Below are positions 45,567-56,944 of a stretch of 64,000 bases of DNA, one piece after another. Numbering within the stretch: position 1 is the first letter of the stretch; each line of letters begins with the position of its first letter. Both the position numbers and the translations under genes were made by a program. The DNA is from Lactarius indigo (Eukaryota > Basidiomycota > Agaricomycetes > Russulales > Russulaceae): positions 434,001 through 498,000 of the forward strand of contig JAFKAC010000009.1 of assembly GCA_025766275.1 (NCBI GenBank). The letters are read 5' to 3'. Under the pieces are notes generated by a model that was given only the letters and a program-made list of their open reading frames with translations, was not told where the DNA came from and did not search any database.

Positions 45567-47470
45567 ATGGCCTCTTCAAACACAGCCCTCAAGCATAGTC
45601 ACTCCGTTAACCGAAGGACCAGCTTTGGCACCTCTTCCCCCAATCCAAATGGCGAGACCCCAGTCGTCATCCTCCGTGTGCAGGTCCTCTCCTGCCATGA
45701 CCTGAAAGCCAAAGACACGTTCTCTGGCTATAGCGATCCGTGCGTCCGCTTACTATTATACTTCTCGTTGCCTTTTGGGCTTTGATTTGCTCACATTACC
45801 ATTATCCTTGCTCATCCCACTTATGTAGCTTCGTGGTCGTCTCTTTTCTGGGAAAGCAATTCCATACACCAGTGCTCAAGCGCACCCTCAATCCTGTCTA
45901 TGAACCGAAGGAAGCTACGTTCGACTTCCCAATTTACAAGTCACATTTGGACATGCTTGGCACGCTCGACTTCGCCGTCTGGGACCAAGACATAGTCAGG
46001 AACGATTTTCTGGGAAAACGTTCGTTGCCACTAGACCAGTGGTTCCCAGGGACTGCGTTCGCATTTAACGATCGCAACAATCAGGTACGTCACAATACTA
46101 CAAAGATAAGAGTAAGGACTTTACCCCCTCCTCAGCCCTTTCCCGTTGACCTCCTTGGCTCACACTCGCGCACATCCATGCATGGGACTATGCGTATCAA
46201 GATTGGCTTTGTCTACCATCATGACTTGACGAACGTGCCCGACTATGGGAAAATCTACAAAACATTGATCAACCACAGTTATTAGGAAAACCTTTATTCA
46301 AATTAGCACGAAAGAGTTCTTTTACGCACGACTACTGTAGCATTGGAGGGACAGCCCGGGGGGCCACCCTCACGACACGGAACACTAGACGATGGAAGTC
46401 TGAGGAATAGTACGATAGTCCTTTGGGCGCATGTACGATGGCGAGGGGAAGAACGAGGGGAGCTTTCTGGGTAATTAAACGATGACGAATTTTCTAGTGA
46501 TGTGGGCCATCTGCGTAAAAAATGGGCGAAAGCGTGAAGAGCTTCTCGACCGAAAATGTGGGATTTCTATGGCCGAGGCGAGGTCGTGACGGGTGCCCCC
46601 GGAGCGACGCGATGCGCGCCGGACAGAACCGGGCACCCCATCTTATAATTACAGGGCGTGGTAGGTCGGGCGAAACAGAAGATTTCTGGTTTTCAAACCA
46701 GTTGGAAAAAAGGGTGGAGAAATGGCGGGGCAAAAGGAAAAGGAAAAGGAAAAAGAGCACATGCTGCCCCATACACCCACTTTCAGACAAAATGCTCTAA
46801 GGCTCTGCTCATCTCGTTTCTTACTCCTCCCCAAACCGGGTAAAATAAACATTGATTGGCCTTGGCCTTTGTTCGGGCACTCCCACTTTCAGACAAAAGC
46901 TACATTGGCTTTTTTTTTTTAAAAGAGAAACAACAACAACATAGCAGTAGCGTAAGTACAATACCGGTGCTACGATTGCGCCGACTACTCTGTATGGAAA
47001 GCACATAGAGGCAGTCAACGCCTGCCATAAGGGGAGGAGCTTACAAAGTCCTTACCTCGACGCACCGGATATTGCCGACCCCCGATTCCATCTATCAAGC
47101 TACATTTGTCCTACAGAGCAAAGTACTTCCCCAAGTTGGCTCAGCGGTGAGTTGTTTGTCCTCCGACGTCACATGCCGCTAGCCGGCGGATTGTGAGTGA
47201 GATTATGAGTGACTCGGGTCGTTGACACTACGCGCGTAATTCAGCACTCACTTTCCAACCATGCAGCGGCGCGAGTTTGGGCTCCCTCTGGTCCCAGTCA
47301 ACAACACTGGGTGGGTGTATAGTATAAGACTCCTCCAAAGATCACATTCCGCTGAGCACCGTGGCGCTGCACTTACAAGTTGAGCAGCAATCACCGATGA
47401 AGTTCCTGTGCGCAGCGCCAGTCATCACTTATCAACAATACTGCACGCCATGATACCACGCGTGTGAAAT
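45567..47470 (+). pseudogene. Double-C2 protein gene 2, broken after C2A
   Basis: Exons 45567-45739, 45829-46084 and 46136-46285 are clean: 192 residues with a complete C2A (LRVQVLSCHDLKAKD, SGYSDPFVVVSFLGKQ, VWDQDIVRNDFLGK). Then AACCACAGTTATTAG ends the frame. About 580 bp of foreign sequence follow, then a short match to gene 1 (GGGCACTCCCACTTTCAGAC, about 46874), a second insert of about 200 bp, then fragments of the linker, C2B and last exon to about 47470. Most of C2B is deleted. A single-C2 protein could still be made. Confidence 0.75.
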
Positions 47471-48372
47471 GGACGTCACGCGAAAGACCTCGCATGGAGA
47501 GTGCGCGTCTATTACCCACTCTCCCAGCCCAACGTCGCCAACTGAGATGATCGTCCAACGCTCGCACATGCAATGCCTTACTGCGCGGCCCCCACGCAGG
47601 CACCTATTGGTTAGTGCGTGGGGACGGGCGGGACGGGCTATCATCTATTGTGCGCACCCTCCACTAAAGCAGGTGCATGATAGCCTTCCTGGGATGTAAC
47701 CATGTTCCCCTTCCCGATGGACGCTACCCCCACATGAATGGCGAAGAACTCCCGCATTAACTGGAATGGCGCCCTCCGCCACCACTGACCGCGAGCCACA
47801 CGAGGCTGACATTCCCCTCTTCACTCTTCCCTATCTCGGATCCTTCTTTACTATGCCCTGTTACTACTGCTGCCAGTGCCACTCTACTTCCTGGCTCGGG
47901 TCTTATATACTGTCCGCTGAAGTGAGCCCTTCCGATCGGTCCTACAGGAATAGCAGCAGTACAAATGGCAGCGCATTTTCGCCCCATTTTTCTCCATCTC
48001 TTCTTCTGTGGTTCTCGCGGTCGGGCCAGCCTCGAAAGGTGCTCTGAACGACTCATGAGCACCCGGCGGCGGGCCACCCTGCCCGATTCTATCTAATCCA
48101 AATGGGCCAGCAAAGATCGCCGCGAACCCTTCTGGTAGGATAGACGACATATAGGGATTGCTTTCATATAAAGTAAGAACTCGTACCAGAACACGAGAGT
48201 GGCACAGTATAACAAGGATATGAATGCAATATGAAAGCGTTCGTGGAAGATCACGTAGATGTAGTTATGGCGACCCGCATGGATGTATTCAGAGTAAAAC
48301 ATAACAAAGAAAAGGTCTTCTGGTAATACTAACGGGTGTGCAGTTAGAAATCCTACCTGGGACTTGAACATG

Positions 48373-50765
48373 TCACACTAGTGCATCCGCCCAATTCAAA
48401 TGGCTTAACTTCTCATTGGTAGGCTCCGCTGAGGATAACGATGACGAAGATTGCGAAGAGGGAACGGCTTCAGTCGACGACGACTTTGGGGAAGATCTTG
48501 CGTGCGTCGGGACTGGCCTATCATCGGGACTGACGGCGGAGGGAGTGACCTGCTCAAGGATTTGAGATGAAGGAGGATTGTCATCATGCAGCGTTGGCGT
48601 ATCGTCTATCTGCGGCCGAAGGCTCTGCGCCACGGGTTCCAGGGCACGCTTGACCATTTCAATACTATCTGCAGCTTGCGCCTGCGATCGAGCCAGGGTC
48701 TCGAGCACCAACTCTGGAAGCACCTGAGCCCGCGCCAGCGCCTGTGCTCGTGCCTGTGTCGACGCCACTTGCGCAAGCTGCATGTATGCGTCACGGAATG
48801 CCTCGCGCTGCGACGTCGCGGCTTTTCCGACGGGATCGCGGGCCAGGATCTCCAGAGTGAGCGTGATGAGGTCTTGTTGTGCCGCAGGCACGAACGCGAG
48901 CGACTCCCGGTCGCCTCGCTGGTCGATCTCAAACGTGCTATGGCCAGTGCGGTACTCTTCCGTATGACGCGTATCGAAGAGCACCCGGCGCTCGCGGCGG
49001 ATCAGGTCCGCATTTTCGGAGGCCCACCACTGCGTGTTCGTGTGCCGGAGCACGTCCTTGATATCCGCGAGGAAGCGCACGATGTTGTGCAGCCGCGCGT
49101 TGTCGCTGTGGAGGTCATAGCCGGGAACATCGCCGTTATCTGCACCAGCGCTAACACGGAGCCGTTTAGCCAGGAATTGCTCGCCGGTGATGTCGTTCTC
49201 AGTAAAACCGACGTTAGGGGTTACGTAACCGTCTGGCGCACGACGTGGCGGGGTGATTACGAAGGCAGAGACAACCGCCGCGACGCACCGGACGGATAGC
49301 GCGACATCTTCATTGGGCGAATCCCACAACTCATCTATAATCGCCAGCGAGTCAGATGAGTTCAAAAGCGGTAGGATCTCCTGGTAGTTCTGCCTTCCCA
49401 CAGCATAGGGAGCAAGTACGTCGCGAATGGCACCAGGGATGTAGTAGAGCGCCCTCAAGCAGGCCCTAGTTCTTCGTTGCTGGACGGATTTTGGTAACTT
49501 GCTTGTGAAAGCTCGTTGCGCAAGTTGAATGATGCTCCACGGGAGCGACGCGTGAAAGTTCGTTGGTCCAGGTAAGGCTGCGAGAACGTTGCGAATGGTG
49601 CGCTGTGTGTCACTGTCGTTACGCGTGGCGAGGGCCTTGGATGCGCACAGACCGGGAATGCCAGCGACAAATTCTTCAAACTCGTGGTCCTCGTTGACCC
49701 AGTGAAGTGTCCGGACGAGCGTATTTTTATATATGTCCATCGAAATGCGTTTAGCCGAGATCTCGAGTTTGGATATCATGCCTTCCGATAAGGACTTGGC
49801 CTTGTTCTCATACAGGTCACGGAATGATTTGACTACGGTCCCGTTGACTGTACCCCAACGGTCGTGAAATTGCTTTGCACCACGATAGAGGACCGAAAAG
49901 AAGGAGAGTGGGATTATTTGAGCAGAGTACCAAAGGAATGACGTGAATGGCGTGTAATAGGGACAGTCATGGAAGATGAGCGGCATTAGAGTGAAGGCGA
50001 TATACGAGAGGGAGCAAAACCCGACGATCGCAACGGTGATATATGCGACGGTGTGGTTGGCGCGGAAGGCAAAGGCGACGAGTCCGGCGAAAAACAAGTG
50101 CACAGATACGAGGAGTAGGAAAGGCAGCGCCTCAACGAGCCTGGAGATGCCAAACTTGCCCGCACCTCGGGAGAAATATTCTCGGATATGGGCACGGACG
50201 TGAGGTGCATGATTCTGTCGAACTGCGTGGAGATACTTGTGGGCCCATTGTTGTAAAAGCGTGGCCAAAAGAGCACATATGAGGCTGAGCACGAGGCTGA
50301 GGAACCAAACCGAATTGATAAATACCACCGATCGAGGAGGGACAAAGGAACTACGGATGGGCGTGTTCGAAATTCCACCGGTATCATTGCTGGTTGGGTT
50401 GGAAAGTTGTTGGGATATCTGTGTGAGGATGGACTGGGTGATGATGTTGGGATCTTGCTGCAAGCTCGGATAGCTGATGGCAATAAAAGTAGCCACCGTG
50501 GATGAAAAGAGGCCAGCCTATGAAGCAAGTGAGAAATGTCAATCTTCGGTGTTGGTGCAGTGTAGGAACGTACAAAAATGAGAATCCTGTCTGCAACACC
50601 CTTCCAATTCTCTACATTTTCCTCGTCCCATTTTTGTGCCTGAGTATTATAGAGAGAAAATATAGCCCCAGAGGAATCATTGTATGTCGCCTTCTCCGGA
50701 GTAATTGAGTCCTCCCACTTCACGTTCTGGGACAGACACTCCTGCTGGGAAACGACCTCACTCAT
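48373..50765 (-). CDS. DUF6535 membrane protein F
   Basis: Exons 50765-50574 and 50517-48373, 56-nt intron at the family position; about 778 residues, the longest here. First exon more diverged (MSEVVSQQ, then YNDSSGAIFSLY). Membrane segments AGLFSSTVATFIA, FINSVWFLSLVLSLICALLATLL, LPFLLLVSVHLFFAGLVAFAF and ITVAIVGFCSLSYIAFTLMPL. Soluble part with IPGLCASKALA, RACLRALYYIPGAIRDVL and FVPAAQQDLITLTLEIL. The C-terminus adds a proline/serine-rich tail of about 70 residues ending LNWADALV. It is the surviving DUF6535 of a duplicated C2-DUF6535 block; the other copy is the relic at 44370-44965. Function unknown. Confidence 0.88.
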
Positions 50766-51490
50766 GGTAGGGACAGAGATGATGAGAAAACGTGATGGAC
50801 GCTCTTTTTTTTGTTGATACAGAATGAACATCACGTTCGGATACTGTACTAGTGACTTAAATGGTAATAAACCCTTTATCCCAAAATGGCATTACCTTCC
50901 TTTTTCTGAACCGTAACCTTGTACCCTATATAGAGGTGTAATCAAGGGCTACAGTAAAGTAAAGAACAAGGTAAAGCAAGAGGTAAAGGACTCCTAGTTT
51001 GGCTGGTTGGGCCGCTGAACGGTGCCAGTGACTGAGCCCATTCCAGAGATAATCGATAATCGATATCCGGCGTTCTGAGTCTGGGAATTATTAGTTCGGA
51101 TATCAGCTGTAAATAGTAGTGCTGAGATCATCCTTGAGACCATCAGATTTGAACCGCTATATTGTTCACACGTAACATACCCAAGTAGCGATGATATCAT
51201 TCTTTAGAACCGCAGTTGAAGCTTGGCTTGACGTCCTTACGTGACGTCACTATCACTACAGTACATGGAGAGAAATTGGAGAATTTCGGGAGGTAGTTCC
51301 GTTATGGTTCTGTGTGGTTTGCGCAAGGGTTTGTGGTCCATTTAAGTGTCTAGACTCTCATCACCCCCGGGCCCATATGGGGGGAATTGCCGCCCTCTGA
51401 CTCGACCTCATATCATCCCACAACTTCCACCTTCAGGACCCTCCGAGTCTGGCCTATCGCCTAGAATCAGCAATAGATCCTCTACCACAG
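50766..51490. other. Intergenic between DUF6535 F and C2 gene 3
   Basis: Head-to-head spacer of about 725 bp that must hold both promoters. A palindromic word ATAATCGATAATCGATAT occurs at about 51049. No gene seen. Confidence 0.55.
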
Positions 51491-52777
51491 ATGGCCTCAG
51501 GCTCTTCAACCACAGGCCACAGGCACAGTCGTATCACTCAACTCTGGACACGCGAGGGCAGCAAACCGAGAGACTCCTCTTCTGTCGAGGCCCCACTCGT
51601 TGTCCTCCGCGTGCAGGTCCTCTCCTGTCAAAACCTGAAAGCTAAAGACCGCAACGGCTATAGTGATCCGTACGTCCGCTTACCGCTCGTTTCCGTACGG
51701 GGGTTGCTTTTCTCACCTTGCTCTCCTCCCTGCTCCTCCCACTTATGTAGCTTCGTGATCGTCTCTATTCTGGGAAAACAGTCATCTACGCCAGTGTGCA
51801 AGCGCAACCTCAATCCCGTCTATGATGCAAAGGACGCGACGTTCGACTTCCCAATTCACATGTCGCTTCTGAACGTGCTTGGCACGCTCAACTTCGCCGT
51901 CTGGGACCAGGACATGGTCAGAGACGATTTTTTGGGCAAATATTCATTGCCAGTACACCAGTGGATTCGAGGAGCTGCATTCGCCTTTAGCGATCGCAGC
52001 AATCAGGTACTTCACTTTACTACCGAAGATAAGAGTAGGAATTTTACCCCCCTCAGCCCTTCGTCGTTAACCTCGCTTCCTCACACTCGGCCACACCCAC
52101 GTGTGGGACTATGTCCATCAAGGTTGGCTTTGTCCACCCTCACAACTCCCCGACAAGCCAGCCCAACTTTGGGACAACCTACAACACATTGATCAACTAC
52201 GGTGGCATCGTCCTGCTTGAGATCTGTGGCGCAAAGAATCTTCCAAAGCGTGCCAACAGTGAGTCTTTTGACGTCCAACGCCACATCGCTGCTGATCGTA
52301 CTGTAAGTGACTTACACGGGCTGGGATATGGACCCTTTCGTGGAAGTGACGATCGGAGAAGAGGTCAAACATACGAGGGTCATCCGGCACTCGCGTGACC
52401 CGGTCTGGAATGAGCAACTACTCCTCCACGTGCGCGAGGCCGACCTATCGCACCCTATACAACTTGCCGTTATCGACTGGGATAAAGTCTCGTTCAACGA
52501 CCACATCGGTAAGGCAGAGATAAATGTCGCTACCATCATTGGGGCGCCCGAGAAGAATAAGGAACGTAACACTGGGCCTTATTCTGTCAACTTTCCCACT
52601 ATGGTCCGATTCGACTGTTTTCTGACCAAGCATTCGACAAGTGGGTATACGTATCCAACTCTTACATTCCGGTGAGTATCGTGGTGTTGTAATAGCAGGT
52701 GGGGAATGATAGTTGATGCTCCTGTGTACAGTGCCAGTTATCAATCGTACGCCACCCTACGGAAACAGTTGGAATAA
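51491..52777 (+). CDS. Double-C2 protein, PSD2-like N-terminal half, gene 3
   Basis: Exons 51491-51669, 51751-52006, 52057-52258, 52308-52671, 52732-52777; 348 residues. C2A (about 36-145): LRVQVLSCQNLKAKDRNGYSDP, FVIVSILGKQ, VWDQDMVRDDFLGK, with canonical calcium-loop aspartates. Linker CGTMSIKVGFVHPHNS. C2B (about 195-335): GIVLLEICGAKNLPK, TYTGWDMDPFVEV, VIDWDKVSFNDHIGKAEI, then LTFRASYQSYATLRK and stop. PSD2 enzymes continue from this strand into an EF-hand and the decarboxylase domain; here translation ends within 10 residues. Inferred calcium- and lipid-binding protein. Tandem with gene 4. Confidence 0.82.
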
Positions 52778-54276
52778 GGGTCATAAGACGGTGTGGATGT
52801 GAACTATCTCACACGGGGCCAACATCAACTCCCAAGTCTCCCGGCTCTCGGCTGTCCTCGCACACAAACGTCGCCTCAGTGCCTCGAAACAGACAATTAT
52901 CAGCCAACGCGGGAGGACGGGATAGACAATTATCTGTAATGAGCACTCTCGTTGGAGAAGTAGTAGGGCAGCTTAAATACCACGTTGTACTTTTTCTAGA
53001 TAGGCATCTCCAAAATAATCGAAGAACTCTCGTATTGAGGCTTAACCGGCGTCGCGCTCCGCCATTGTGAACCTGTACCCAGCCTACCGTGCGAATCGCT
53101 CTATGAATGGGAGATCTACTGAGTTTAAAGTTGTCGACCAGTACCACTGCAAAGGGTGGGGCACGGCCCAGGATTAGGCTTATCAAGCTTGATATCGTTA
53201 TTTGGGGTGGGGCTTGAGCTACAATTAGCTGGAGTTTTCTGGATAGATCTGAGCACGTTTGCGAAAATTCCCGATTCTATGATCTTAACAAAGTTGTTGA
53301 TTACTTTGGTGGACCAGGCGCCATCTTCCCTGCAACAACCAAAATTACACAAATTACACGCCACGGATCTGCGCCTCATTTGGAGTAGCTGCAAATTGTA
53401 GGGGTCAGGTTATGTGACTTATGTGACTCGCAGTCATTGGTTTTCAGCGGTGTGGGGTCGTCGTAGACTTGGGCGGACTAACTCACTTGTCTCGAGGCAG
53501 CCCAGCAACTTGAAAGGTTTATCAAGAGCAGAGGAAAAACGAATACACGAGCCGAACTCGTGCAAGCGTGACCACGGAACGAGCCGCGGCTGGTCGCTTG
53601 CACCCCACACCCTCCGAGTCACACGCAAACGTCGCTGCCGCCCTTGCTATCGCCTCAACAGAGGCAGGTAACCTGACACACATCACGGACGGACTGGCCA
53701 CAATTTATGAATAAATGCAATTTCGAGCCCGGTACGGGTACTGCGCAGTCCTCCTCAAGTACGAGTGCAGCCGCCGCTTCTACTTAGACTGCAACAGGTT
53801 TCGCGCATCGGCCGGCACTGGGCGAGATGGGGAATTGGATGACAAAAGAAGCAGGTATGGGGGATATCTGTCATGACTCATGACTAGTATGACTCATCAG
53901 GTCGCTGCTAAGGACTTAGACGGCTAGCAAATTCTCGACTTGAGCAGGCCAACGGGCTGCCTCATCATGTACATGTACTCCATGCGGAGGCGAGCATATG
54001 AAGAGAACCGATTGAGATGATGTATGATTCCGTTATGGTTCCGTGTCTTTGCAGTGTCTAGACTGTAAGAGCCAAATATGGAGATAGCGGGGATTGCGCC
54101 CTCCTGTACCTGTACCTGCAACTGACGCGCCTGGCGAATGACCCAATAGACCTCTTCCAGTTCTCCGTCCCATATTATCGAAAATACCCCCACAACTTGT
54201 TGGATTTGAACTTCCACCTCAGGGACCCTCCGTATTTCATAGAGTCAGCAATAGATCCCCTACCAAACAGCCTGAG
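52778..54276. other. Spacer between C2 genes 3 and 4
   Basis: About 1.5 kb. The first 250 bp are homologous to the sequence after gene 4; 53180-53350 has a similar partner at 56450-56640. No supported gene: the minus frame 53125-53394 and plus frames near 53414-53671 are short. Confidence 0.55.
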
Positions 54277-55560
54277 ATGGCCTCTTCAAGCGCAGTCCTC
54301 AAGCATAGTCGTAGCACTCATCCTTACACCCGAATCCCGACACACGAGAGCAGCGGAGACTCCTCTTCTTGTGAGACCCCAGTCGTCATCCTACGCGTGC
54401 AGATATTCTCCTGCTACAACTTGGAAGCCAAAGACCGCAATGGCTATAGTGATCCGTGTGTCCTACCTCTCGTTATCTGTCTAGCGTTGGTTTGCTGACC
54501 CCAGCTCCTCCCCGCTCCTCCTGCTCATGTAGTTTCGTGGTGGTCTCTTTTCTGGGAAAACAGTCATCTACGCCAGTGTGCAAGCGCAATCTCAATCCCG
54601 TCTATGAACTGAAGGACGCGACGTTCGACTTCCCCATTTGCATGAACAAGCTCAGCGCGCTCGAGTTCGTCGTCTGGGACAAAGATCTAATCAAAGACGA
54701 TTTTCTTGGCAAGTATTCGTTGCCAGCGCACCAGTGGATCCGGGGAACTGCATTCGCCTTTGACGATCGAAAAAATCAGGTACGTGATTTTTCTACCGAA
54801 GATAAGAGTAGGGATTTTACCCCCCCCTTTCAGGCCTTCTCCGTTGACCTCAATTCCTCACCCCATGGAACCATGCGCATCAAAGTTGGCTTTGTCCACC
54901 CCCCCGATTCGACGAGCCTGCCCGACTTCGGGAAAACCTACAACACGTTGATCAGCCAAGGCGGTATCGTCCTTCTTGAGATCTGTTGCGCGAAGTACCT
55001 TCCGAAGTGGCCCAACAGTGAGTTGTTCGATTCTCAAAGCTAAATCGCCGCTGATCGGGCCGCAAGTGACTTACACGGGCTGGGATATGGACCCTTTCGT
55101 GGAAGTGTCAATTGGAGAAGAGGTCAAACGCACAAAGGTCATCAGGCACTCGCTAGACCCGGTCTGGGACGAGCAACTAATCCTCCACGTGCGTGGGGCC
55201 GACCTATCGCACTCTAGTACTAGTGTACAACTCACTGTTATCGACCACGATAAGATCACGTCCAATGATCCCGTCGGTAATGCAGAGATAAAGATCACCA
55301 CCATCCTTCAGGGGGCCGAGAAAGCGCAGAAAGAACTTAACACCGGACTTTATTCTGTCGACTTTCCCACCATGGTCCGGTTCGAGTGTCCTCTGACCAA
55401 GATTTCGAGGAGGGAGTGTACGTCTGATCCAACTCTTACATTCCGGTGAGTACCGTGATGTTGCAATAGCAGATGGATAATGATAGTTGACACTCCCGTG
55501 CACAGTGCCAGTTATCAATCGTACGTCACTCTTCGGAAACAGGTGGAACAAGGAGCATGA
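54277..55560 (+). CDS. Double-C2 protein, PSD2-like N-terminal half, gene 4
   Basis: Exons 54277-54455, 54533-54779, 54834-55017, 55067-55445, 55506-55560; 347 residues, the same exon plan as gene 3. C2A: LRVQIFSCYNLEAKDRNGYSDP, FVVVSFLGKQ, VWDKDLIKDDFLGK. Linker HGTMRIKVGFVHPPDS. C2B: GIVLLEICCAKYLPKW, TYTGWDMDPFVEV, VIDHDKITSNDPVGNAEI, ending LTFRASYQSYVTLRK. Calcium-loop aspartates are kept in C2A and mostly in C2B. No catalytic domain. Beyond the stop, an open stretch in another frame (to about 55690) has similar wording after gene 3, suggesting an older, longer tail lost by frameshift. Confidence 0.82.
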
Positions 55561-56944
55561 CACAGAGTACACGTGGACGATCTCACATGGAGAGCCCGCA
55601 TCAGTTCCCAAGCCTCCCAACGCGAGGCCGTCCTCGAACACAGACACCGCCTCCGTGCCTCGAAACAAGCAAGTATCAGTCAATGCGTGAATATGGGACA
55701 GGCAACCATCGGTAATGGGTGCTATTCACTAAAGAAGGCGTAGGATACCTGGGATACCATCGTTTCATCTTTCTAGTTGGGCGCCGCCTCTACACCAATC
55801 GAGAATTAAAAGGCGAGGGAGACGGACAGGACAGAGAGAAGGAGAAGAGGAAGAGGAGGTAAAACCCATTTCTACATAAACCCGACCATAACCACACCCT
55901 TTTACACAAACCTCGGCATACTCAAAGTCCCCACGACTCGCCGGGCCCACTTAAAACACGAATAGTACCGTGACAGCGGTCGACGCAGATGCGAACCCTA
56001 AAACTCACTGCTGGACTCCTAAAGACCTACAAGAGAACTGGAAACTCAGCCGCGGCATCGTTCGTCCCCCACAAAACTCGATGCTTGACGGGAAGCCAAA
56101 CCACTCTCGCTTAGGCCTTTAGGGAATGTGGGGCTTCAAATCAATGTATTTAAATTGAATTCACTATCACAGATCAACGACAAAGTACTATACGAAGGAG
56201 ACGCACGACGTAGAACGTAGGGTAATTGGCCCTGAGGCACACATAAATAGACTCGAAAAAAATAAAAATAAAAAAGAATCGCGGTCGCGATCTCTCGTAT
56301 TAACTGACGTAGCGCCCGGGCGGGCTGTCGTTGCCACCGTGAGCTGCGCCCGGCCGACCACACCCATCATTCCATGATGGCGAGATCTACTGCAGTTTGT
56401 CGATCACCATAACTTTCTGTGCTATGAGTGGTTACTGGGGTCCGTATTTTGCTCATGCTAGTGTCTCATATCGTATCGTTCTTAATATCGTTATTTGAGC
56501 TGCAGCTAGCCGCAGTTTTCAAAGCAGTTCTCTGTATAGATCCGAGCACGTTTGTGAGTAAGTTTCGATTCCATAATCTTAATCAAGTCGTTGGTTACTT
56601 TGGTGGACCAGGCGCCATCTTCCTTGCGACAATGAAAAATCACACGAAGCCACGGACTCAGATCGCGCTTCGCACACGAGAGTCGAGGCCGACGAAATAA
56701 CTATACGAAGCAACTGAAAACTGTAGCCTAGTCTGCAAAGGTCAGGTCATGGCTCTCATGGTTATTTGCTTCATGTTGCAGTAGCGCGGGACACAATAAT
56801 ACAGTAACACGAGGAGAAAAAAAGTTTTTGTGACTGAGTGGGTGAATGTGAGTACGGTGATACAGAGTCATCCGTAACATCAGCGATGCATGTGACCGGT
56901 ACCAGTAATATTTCGTTGCTCCCTCCGACCAGGACTGGAACACG
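55561..56944. other. Spacer between C2 gene 4 and DUF6535 G
   Basis: About 1.4 kb. 56450-56640 is the partner of 53180-53350. The plus frame 56428-56700 covers this tract but its wording differs in the partner. No gene supported. Confidence 0.5.

Noticed and set aside
56428..56700. Plus-strand frame over the conserved 170-bp tract
   Set aside because: The partner tract at 53180-53350 does not keep this frame, so conservation is not at protein level.
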